Below, in pieces: positions 55,660 through 64,000 of a stretch of 64,000 nucleotides of DNA (the stretch's first letter is position 1; the number at the start of each line of letters is the position of its first letter). Below the pieces are notes generated by a model. It was not told the origin of the DNA, searched no databases, and saw nothing but the letters and a program-made list of their open reading frames with translations. Location: NCBI RefSeq assembly GCF_002099425.1, contig NW_018343973.1:4875001-4939000 (forward strand). The letters are read 5' to 3'. This DNA is from Phascolarctos cinereus. Lineage: Eukaryota; Chordata; Mammalia; Diprotodontia; Phascolarctidae. A program made the position numbers and the translations under genes.

Positions 55660-56935
55660 CTCCAACTTGTCTTCTACTAACCCTATGCTCCAGTTAGGTT
55701 CCACACTGTCCCTATAATATGTTATGCTCACTCCTGTGAGCATAGATTTTGTTTATGCTATCCTCTCATCTCAAATACACTCCATTAGTGAAAATCCTAG
55801 CCATCCTTTGAAGGCTCACCTGAAGTCCTACCCCTACAGGAAACATTCCCTAAATAACTCTAATTCACAGTAATCTTTTAGATTCTTGGAACTCATTTGG
55901 AAATTTGAGTCTGCCTCTCAGAATATAGCACTCAGTCATATTCTACCGTGCATTATTCTCTAGTTATTTTGTTTATGTATGTTCCATGGGTATCCACTAA
56001 GACTGTCCTAGGTCCTTTTCTTTTTTTCCTGTCTATACTATCACACTTGATGATCTCATAGGGTTAAATTGGCATCTTTATGTAGTTGATTCTCAGAGGT
56101 AGGATGCTTTGATCTCTCTCTACTGAGCTATAGTCTTATATCACCTCTCTTATCAAATTCAACACACCCAAATCAGAACTTGTTATCTTCCCCACTCAGG
56201 CAAAAACAAAACAAAACAACAAAAAAAAAACCTTTCCCTTCTTTGACGTTTCCCTGTTATTGTCAAGGTATTATCATCCTCATAGTCACTCAGGCTGTAA
56301 GCCTTAATGTAATCTTCAGATCCTCACTTCTCATTCACCCCACTTATCCAGTCCAATTACCACATCTTGTCACCTCTGTCTTTACATCTTTCTTATATAT
56401 CCCCTTCCCTCCACCTTAGTTCAGCCACTACCTTAGTTCAGGCCTTTATCACCTCTCATCTAGACTGTTTCAATAGCCTACTAACTGGTCTCTCTGCTTC
56501 AAGGGTCTTCTCACTTGAATTCATCTTCTATTCAGCTACCAAAATGATTTTCCTAATATACACTCTGACCATGTCACCCTTCCCTGCCCCTACTGTGAAA
56601 ATTCAAGTGATACTCTTGACACTATGTTCAGGAGAAAATATAATAAAAGTTCTTTCTTTGGCATTTTAAGCTCTTCCAGCCTTCTTATACTTTACTCCTT
56701 TCCATCCATCTTTTTTAGTTACTTGTTGTTTCCCCCACACAACATTCTATCTTCCATCCCTAGGCTTTTGTATTGGCTTTCTCCCCATCCCTGGAATGCT
56801 CTCCCTCCTCACTCCTCCACCTCTTTGCTTCTCTGGCTTCTTCAAGAATCACCCTAAATTTCACCTTCTGCAGAAAGCCTTGTGCTTCCCCTTCCATCTA
56901 CTCTGTATACATTTCTGTATGTATTTCTTAAGCCT
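55660..56935 (+). mobile_element. Two L2 copies in series
   Basis: First piece 55660-55985 ends with L2 3' UTR-like sequence ('tttgaaggctcacctgaagt', 'tgcattattctctagttatt'). The second, 55990-56935, restarts in the RT-end region ('cactaagactgtcctaggtc'), then 'cattcaccccacttatccag', 'tctagactgtttcaatagcc', 'ccctggaatgctctccctcc' and 'tctgcagaaagcctt'. Both are dead and sense-oriented. Confidence 0.75.
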
Positions 56936-56944
56936 TTCAGAGGT

Positions 56945-57715
56945 TTTTTTTAATCTTTACTATGTTGTCATTATTGTATGAATTATTCTCCTAGTTCTGC
57001 TCATTTCAGTCTGTGTCAGTTCATATAAGTCTTCCATCTGAAACCATCCCTTCCATCAATTCTTATGGTATATAACATTCCATTGTATTCATATAACACA
57101 ATTTGTTCATTCCCCAATTGTTGACGTCCCCTTAGTTTCTAGTTCATCACTACAAAAGAGCTGCTATTAATATTTTTGTACATATAGGTACTTTTTTTTT
57201 CTTTCTTTGATCTCTTCAGCATATAAGCCTAGTAATAATATTGCTATTTCACAGGGGTGTGCACAGTTTAGGGTTACCAAGTATACCATTAATGTCCCTG
57301 GTTTTGCAGACCCTCCAACATTTGTAATTTTCCTTCTTTGTCAACTTTGAAGGGTATGAGGTGAAACCTCAGAGTTGCTTTAATTTCATTTCTCTAATTA
57401 TTGATGATTTGAAGATTTTTTTCAAATGATTATTGATAGCTTGGATTTCTCCCTGTGGGGAAAAAATGCCTTGAACACATTTACCTATTGGTGAATAGCT
57501 CTTATTTGTACACTTTTGAATGAATTCCTTCTATATCTTGGAAATGTAACTTTTTAATACTCTGATTTCTTTTCAGATTATATAAATCTTTTACCTTATT
57601 AAGGAAATGAGACCTTTATTAAAGAAACTTTCTGTAAAGATTTTTTTACCAGTTAATCTGTTCTTTTGTAATTTTTTCCTGTATTCAACCTATACCCTCT
57701 TGTTTAAACTTAATT
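56945..57715 (-). mobile_element. L1 ORF2 3' part, antisense, no 3' UTR
   Basis: 'ctagttctgctcatttcagt', 'ataacattccattgtattca', 'gttcattccccaattgttga', 'gctgctattaatatttttgt', 'ggtatgaggtgaaacctcag' and 'tttcatttctctaattattg' are the reversed end of L1 ORF2. Confidence 0.8.
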
Positions 57716-58960
57716 TTATTTTTTCAATTGATGAAAATCTAACTGCCCCTCCCACCTCTTCCAATTGAAAAAAGAAAAACAAAGCCCTTGAAGCAAATGT
57801 GGATAATCAAACAAAACAAATTCCTATATTGCCTGTGTCTCAGTTTGCACGCCAAGTCCATCATCTCCCTGTCAGGAGGTAAACAGCATGTTACATCATA
57901 AGTCCAATAATTCTTATACTGTCTCTCCTTAATATTTTTTCCAGCTCAGTTCTTTTTTATATGAGCTACCTAACACTTTTATTTTTTTTCAGTGTTTTGA
58001 CTTTGCTTTAATATTTTGTGTTGTTTCTTGTCGTTATTAACTTCTGTCTAGTCCATTCTTATTTTCAAAGAGTCTTGTTTGAATAAGGTTTTGAACTTAA
58101 CTTCTTTTGGCAAGCCATTAATTCTCTTTCCAATTCTTTCTTCCATACTTCTTACTTCTTTCCAATTTTCCTCCTAGTTTTCTCATTTTTAATTGTTTTT
58201 TCCTAGTTCTCTTATTTCATTTATAAAATCATTTTAGCTTTTTTTAACTTTTCATTTTTCTATGAATTTTAATTTAATTTGTACCTCAACTGTGTTTTTA
58301 AAGGCTTTGTATGTATTTGTATATATTTTCATGTTATTCTCTTCATTTGAGTTTGCATTGAGCTTCTCTATCACTTTTATAGCTCTTTCTGATAGGATTA
58401 TTTTTGTATGGTTGTTCTTCCAGCCTTACATCCTGATTTTGCACTTTATGTTAGGGCCAGTGTCAGAGTCAAACGTCCACGGATTATTTTTGTACTTACT
58501 TTGCACTCAGTACACAACCTCAGGCCTATGACCTCTCCTTGCCCTGTACTGCCACTTCTAGGAACAGATCCCCTACTATGTCCACACTAGATGTGTGATC
58601 TAGCATTAGATGACAAGGAACAGGACTGACAATTGACACCTGTTCCTGCTCTCTGTACAACATTAAGTGTTTCTGTTCCAGGTCTAGGAGCTGTTCTTAC
58701 CCTGGTATATAACTATGGGCAAGGCCTGATTTTCCTGTGCTAGAATGCTCCTCATGGCCATTCCTGGCTAAGCCCTTTCCCCAGTGGCTATAGATATCTC
58801 TGTCTCCATGTGCCAACCCTGGCCAGAACAATAATACACTGTGTTTTTTTTTTTCTTCTAGTACATTTCTAGATTTTTGTGGAATAGTTGCAGGGGAAAG
58901 CTCAGCTATAGTTCTTGCTACTCTACCATCTTGACTTGTCTTTCTCCTCACTCTTGGTGA
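57716..58960 (-). mobile_element. L1 copy with 3' UTR joined to ORF1 and 5' UTR (ORF2 absent)
   Basis: 57716-57945 is reversed L1 3' UTR ('gcaaatgtggataatcaaac', 'ccatcatctccctgtcagga'). From about 57960 to 58330 the reverse strand is Lys/Glu-rich ORF1 coiled-coil sequence. 58850-58945 is the reversed 5' end ('gacaagtcaagatggtagag'). ORF2 and most of the ORF1 RRM are missing, so it is either a half-L1 (HAL1-like) or a deleted L1. Much older than the L1 at 45 kb. Confidence 0.6.
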
Positions 58961-59456
58961 AATAAAATACAACATCGTAATTGCAGTGGTAGGAAGCTAC
59001 AAGATAGGTTTTGTAAATGTGCTTTAGCATCCTCACAGAGGATACTGATATCACAGAAAGATGGAAATTGATCATGGACACAGTGATGATGTGAAGTATG
59101 TGATAAATGAGCCATTGGTCCCATAAGATAACAAGTCTGAAGCAAAACGTTAGAGGAGTAAAATCTAAAATGAAGAAAGAATTAAAGATACAGGAATAGT
59201 GACTGGCACATGATAGGAAGGATTAAAAAGCACATTCACAGGTGGTGGAGAGCAGGGTGCTTCAGAAGCAAAGATATGTGGTACAATGAGTAGTAATTCT
59301 AGTCATATGGTAAAAGGTATCACCAACATGCCAATCTTTGGTACTCAGCAGAAGTAAAGATTTTGTTTATATTTAAACTAAAGCATAAGCTTCAATTCTT
59401 TACAACAATGAACCAAATTTACCAATGTAAGTTAACTTCCATTTGCTCTTCAACAG
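58961..59456. other. Intronic stretch, no recognised element
   Basis: No repeat or coding signal recognised before the switch II exon. Confidence 0.45.
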
Positions 59457-59515
59457 TATGTTTGATGTAGGTGGTCAGAGAGATGAAAGAAGAAAATGGA
59501 TCCAGTGCTTTAATG
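59457..59515 (+). CDS. GNAL: GNAL internal exon (G3 / switch II)
   Basis: The leading T completes the split His codon; the exon then reads [19 protein letters not shown] and ends with a single G of the next Asp codon. It holds the G3 box DVGGQ. The Gln (CAG, 59476-59478) is the residue that positions the attacking water during GTP hydrolysis, and RDERRKW is switch II, the Gbeta-gamma and effector surface. The acceptor is cttcaacag. The donor G|gtaatt is weaker than consensus. At 59 nt it joins the neighbouring exons in frame. The sequence is nearly invariant between G-alpha-olf and G-alpha-s, so assignment to GNAL rests on the neighbouring exons. Confidence 0.97.
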
Positions 59516-59724
59516 GTAATTTTTAGTATGTTTGCTTTAAACATAAAAAAGATCTACTTCTCATAATATTTTCTACTTTTGTACATTTTTGTGTTACATG
59601 CTCTCACTTTTTTATACTTCCATTATTACTTAGTTTCTATGTACATTTCTGGTACATAAGTGAATTTACAGCCTCAAATTCTTTTCTATATTAAAGAAGC
59701 AATCCAATCACATTAAAGTCATCG

Positions 59725-59980
59725 ACAGAAGCTGTAGTTTAATGGGAGATACACTGCATTTGGAGTCAGTAAATGTGATTTCAAATCCCAGCTGTACCAC
59801 TTACCTAGCTCTGTGATATTGGACAATCATAATCCCTCTGAGCCTTAGTTTCTATATATATATAAGATGGGGAAAATTTATATGTGCACTATCTACCTCA
59901 CATGGTTGATAACGTAATGCAATGTATGTAAAATGTTTTTGTAGCTGTAAAACACAGTTACTCTAGCTGTTGTTGTTGCT
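59725..59980 (+). mobile_element. MIR SINE
   Basis: 'agtttaatgggagatacact', 'gatttcaaatcccagctgta', 'ctgagccttagtttctat', 'ctcacatggttgataacgta' and 'gcaatgtatgtaaaatgttt'. Ends 120 bp before the 60101 exon. Confidence 0.8.
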
Positions 59981-60100
59981 TACCAGATCCAATAGCTATC
60001 GAGTGCAAAATGCATTTGAAGTGTTGTTTGCCTGGCGTACTACAACAAAGATCTGTTCTTTCACTGAAGTGCATCTCCTTCTCTCTTGTCTCTCACAAAG

Positions 60101-60221
60101 ATGTCACTGCTATAATCTATGTCGCAGCCTGCAGTAGCTACAACATGGTGATCAGGGAAGACAATAACACGAACAGGCTGCGAGAGTCCCTGGATCTTTT
60201 CAAAAGTATCTGGAATAATAG
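60101..60221 (+). CDS. GNAL: GNAL internal exon (beta4-alpha3 region)
   Basis: Begins with AT to finish the split Asp codon, then encodes [20 protein letters not shown] and [19 protein letters not shown], ending AG of a split Arg codon (121 nt). [11 protein letters not shown] and RLRESLDLF are the G-alpha-olf forms; G-alpha-s has IIFVVASSSYN and RLQEALNLF. The Lys in LFKSIWNN agrees with G-alpha-s, whereas I recall Glu in human G-alpha-olf, so this is a lineage difference or an ancestral state. The acceptor is ctcacaaag, a relatively weak tract; the donor is AG|gtaaaa. An L1 3' tail has inserted 22 nt beyond the donor. The region forms the Ras-like core strand and helix that help contact adenylyl cyclase. 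Confidence 0.97.
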
Positions 60222-60230
60222 GTAAAAAAC

Positions 60231-60370
60231 AAAATAAAATCAGATTACATGCCATCTTGGGGAGGGAGGCAAAGAAGGAGAGGGCGAAAAATTTAAAACT
60301 CAAAAGCTTATGGAAGTGATTGTTGATAAATCAAAATAAATTAATAAAAATTTTTTAAAATAAAAATCAG
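60231..60370 (+). mobile_element. L1 3' tail just after a GNAL splice donor
   Basis: Body 60244-60356: 'catgccatcttggggaggga', 'aatttaaaactcaaaagctt', 'ggaagtgattgttgataaat' and an A/T-rich tail, the same L1 3' UTR as at 41873-42129. Flanks AAAATAAAATCAG (60231-60243) and AAAATAAAAATCAG (60357-60370) are a target duplication with one extra A. The body begins 22 nt after the exon end at 60221. Confidence 0.8.
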
Positions 60371-60959
60371 CTTTATTTTAATGTTCATGAATAGAGTTTA
60401 TTATAAATGCTGCTTAGAACCTTGGAAGTCAATATTAATGTAATTTTGGGGTGGACAGAAGAGCATAATCATTCAAAGTCAATTTTAGTCTGCCAAAATG
60501 TCTTTACATGCCTCAACTGGGTACACTGTCCCTGGTAAAAAAAAAAATACCAGAAGTAAAGATATGAAGAAAATTTCAATTTCTATTTTGAAAATACACA
60601 AATTTGTCATGGTTCGAAACCTGTTTTCTTTAGTACTTAATATGTACCAAGCACCAGTCTGAATATGATATATGAATGTTTCCTTTATTTTGTTCCCATT
60701 GGCTTTTTTTTCATGTCTCTTTCCTATAGCATTTATCACATTCTGCAGTGGGGCTAATTTGCTTCTTTTTAATCTTTTCTTTTTACCATGAGTTTAGAAA
60801 GGGGGCCGGGTAAGCCAAGAGAAAATGTCAGACCCTTAAAATAGTGAAAGTAGTTAGTAGCTTCTTTATTTTCTTTTGTATTCAACAAAAAATATTCAAA
60901 TACACATATGTGAAATGTTACCTTATTTATAGCTTTATTGTATATATTGAATTCAAGAC
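60371..60959. other. Intronic stretch, no recognised element
   Basis: No repeat or coding signal recognised. Confidence 0.45.
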
Positions 60960-61335
60960 ATTTTTATTAAATACCCACTATATTCTTGGATACAAAGACA
61001 AAAAAAAAAACACTCCTGCCCATGAAGCTTGAGGTGCTTACATTCCTCTGGGGGAATATATCATGTACACAAATATAACACAGGGTAGTTTGAGAAGGGA
61101 AAGAATATTAACACTCAGGAAATTAAGGAAGACTTATGGGGAACATGGGATCTGAGATGAACCTTAAAGGAGAATTCGATATTTTGAGAAGTGGAGTTGG
61201 GGACACAGTACATTCCAGACATGGGGGACAGGTTGTACAGATGCAAAGAGGCAGGAAAGAGATGGAATGTCAAGTCAAGAGAACAGCAGTTAGTCCAGGC
61301 TGGTCAGAGCTTAGAGCATGTGAAGGGAAATAGTG
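60960..61335 (-). mobile_element. L2 3' region, antisense
   Basis: 'tttttattaaatacccacta' (reversed terminus), 'gaagcttgaggtgcttacat', 'agatgaaccttaaaggagaa' and 'gtacattccagacatggggg'. Confidence 0.7.
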
Positions 61336-61564
61336 TGACAAGATAACAACAGCTCCTGTCTGCTTCTATCCTGAACTTTTTTCTATCTATTTTTTGCATA
61401 GTGTTGCTAAATTATTATTAGTGTTGTTTTTTAGCATAGTTATAAAACATATGATTTTTTCTGATTCTGCTTTCTTCGCTCTATCATTTCATGAGTTTTC
61501 TCTTATTTTTCTGTTTTCTTCATATTTATCATTTCTTAGAAGAAAGGTTCAGACCTATATTATT

Positions 61565-61770
61565 AGTATAAAGATCTCTAGGTGAGGAAACCTCCTACCA
61601 ATGGAGATAAATAACTGTTCTTCCATTTAGAATCTTTGAGAGTTGCCTGGGACATTGTGAGGCTAATTGATTTGCTTAAAGGTCACACAGTCAGAATGTC
61701 AATAATAGGACTTGAACTTAATTCTCCCTCCTCTGGGACAAGCTCAGTGTCCAGGAAAGGATGCCTAACT
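61565..61770 (-). mobile_element. MIR SINE within L1, antisense
   Basis: 'gcttaaaggtcacacagtca', 'taggacttgaacttaattct' and 'agctcagtgtccaggaaagg'. Confidence 0.6.
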
Positions 61771-61799
61771 GCATCTCTCACATTTCTTATGGTACAGTA

Positions 61800-61800
<1 letters not shown>

Positions 61801-61834
<34 letters not shown>

Positions 61835-61887
61835 CACGTGCGCGCACGTGTATATGTGTGTGTGTGTCTAAATATGTATATTTATAC

Positions 61888-61919
<32 letters not shown>
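61801..61919. repeat. (TG)n / (CG-rich) / (TA)n microsatellite
   Basis: (TG)n 61801-61829, then CGTGCACGTGCGCGCACGTG, more (TG)n to about 61868 and (TA)n to 61918. The alternating purine-pyrimidine run with CG steps is a possible Z-DNA former. Confidence 0.9.
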
Positions 61920-62449
61920 CACAAATTTGTTCAATCATTACACAAATGGGTTATTTATAGGTTTTTGCTATTACAAGTAACCCTAACCCTAATCTTACAA
62001 CAAGTTTTTTTTTTATAGCTAGAGTATTTTTTTCTCCCTATCAGTAACATTCTTTGGACTTAGTCCTAATAGTGGGATAACTGAGTTGGGACCAGTTTTG
62101 TTGACCTGTTTTGTAGTTCTTACTGAATGATGCCATAATGTTTCCCAAAAAAAATTGTACCACTTCATAGTCCTATTAGCAATAGAAATAACATTAAATG
62201 TTGTCATTTTAACTATATTTTACCAATTTAACTACATTTTACCAATTTACCTAAATTATAATCTCAGTTTTATTTTAATTTGCAATTCCCTAATTACCAG
62301 AGAGTACACAATATTAACTAAATATTAATAACTTCTATTTCTTATTTTGAAAGCTGAATTTTCTGACTACTTCACTATTTCTTATTGTCAGAAAATCTAT
62401 TTCAGATTTATGTTTGCATTAGATAAGTTTTGTATGTGTGTCTTCTCTC

Positions 62450-62575
62450 CAGTACTAAAGTATAAGCTTCATATGGGGATTGTGGCTTACTCATCTTTAT
62501 GCATTCCTCATTGCCCAGCACAGTGCTCTGCAGGTAATAGGTACTAAACTAATCTTTATTGAATTGAATTTGAAA
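62450..62575 (+). mobile_element. L2 3' tail
   Basis: 'gtataagcttcatatgggga', 'gcccagcacagtgctctgca' and 'ctaatctttattgaattgaa'. Confidence 0.7.

Positions 62576-64000
<1,425 letters not shown>

Larger units (their letters stand above)
61400..62330 (-). mobile_element. Old L1, antisense, interrupted by a MIR and a microsatellite
   Basis: Left part 61400-61560 ('gattctgctttcttcgctct', 'tatttatcatttcttagaag') and right part 61930-62330 ('ttagtcctaatagtgggata', 'attgtaccacttcatagtcc', 'atctcagttttattttaatt', 'tgcaattccctaattacca') are in reversed L1 order. Confidence 0.65.

Noticed and set aside
61977-61992. Telomere-like CCCTAACCCTAA string
   Set aside because: Only about two units, inside an old antisense L1; no interstitial telomere array.

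Overview
This window looks like an Australian (australidelphian) marsupial nuclear genome. The evidence is the repeat content: young tRNA-like CORE-SINEs that match what I remember of WSINE1, several copies of the marsupial SINE Mar1, marsupial L1 pieces of many ages, and a deep background of L2, CR1/L3 and MIR. The species cannot be fixed from the sequence; the SINE call argues against an opossum such as Monodelphis, but rests on memory of consensus sequences.

The only protein-coding gene I can support is GNAL, the G-protein alpha subunit G-alpha-olf, on the + strand. Five consecutive internal exons lie at 51865-51919, 55050-55123, 59457-59515, 60101-60221 and 63593-63723. They join in frame with GT-AG introns and give about 146 residues, from the end of the helical domain through switch I, switch II and the NKQD guanine-recognition motif. 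Exons encoding the N-terminal part lie off the left edge, and the last one or two coding exons lie off the right. Positions 1-51864 therefore read as one very large GNAL intron, or its 3' part. No full-length ORF of another gene, no rRNA, tRNA or snRNA gene, no CpG-island promoter and no recognisable retrovirus-like element was seen.

Layout: 1-3.4 kb holds an antisense L1, a CR1 end and an L2 with a Mar1 inside it. 6-7.2 kb holds two head-to-tail antisense L1 3' ends. 8.3-16.5 kb is a dense mix of LINE and SINE pieces, including a CR1 with an RT motif and a 1.5 kb L2 with a YADD motif. 16.5-18.8 kb and 25.4-27.7 kb are repeat-poor. 21.8-22.9 kb holds a young WSINE1 whose tail and flank are repeated, identically outside the microsatellite, 698 bp downstream. 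33.7 kb holds a palindromic MITE-like element. 34.7-35.7 kb is an antisense CR1. 36.1-36.7 kb is an L1 with a possible 3' transduction. 43-48.5 kb is a nested cluster of L2, L1 promoter/ORF1 and a hAT-like element. 51.8-63.7 kb carries the exons, with L2, L1, MIR and WSINE1 copies in the introns between them.

The most notable points are the near-perfect direct repeat at 21.9/22.6 kb (recent duplication or assembly artefact), an L1 3' tail inserted 22 nt past a GNAL splice donor, an L1 copy without ORF2 next to a displaced ORF2 piece at 57-59 kb, the nested 45-48 kb block, the 33.8 kb palindrome, and the absence of an intact intronless CHMP1B, which in human lies inside a GNAL intron. I did not find a clearly new biological system.
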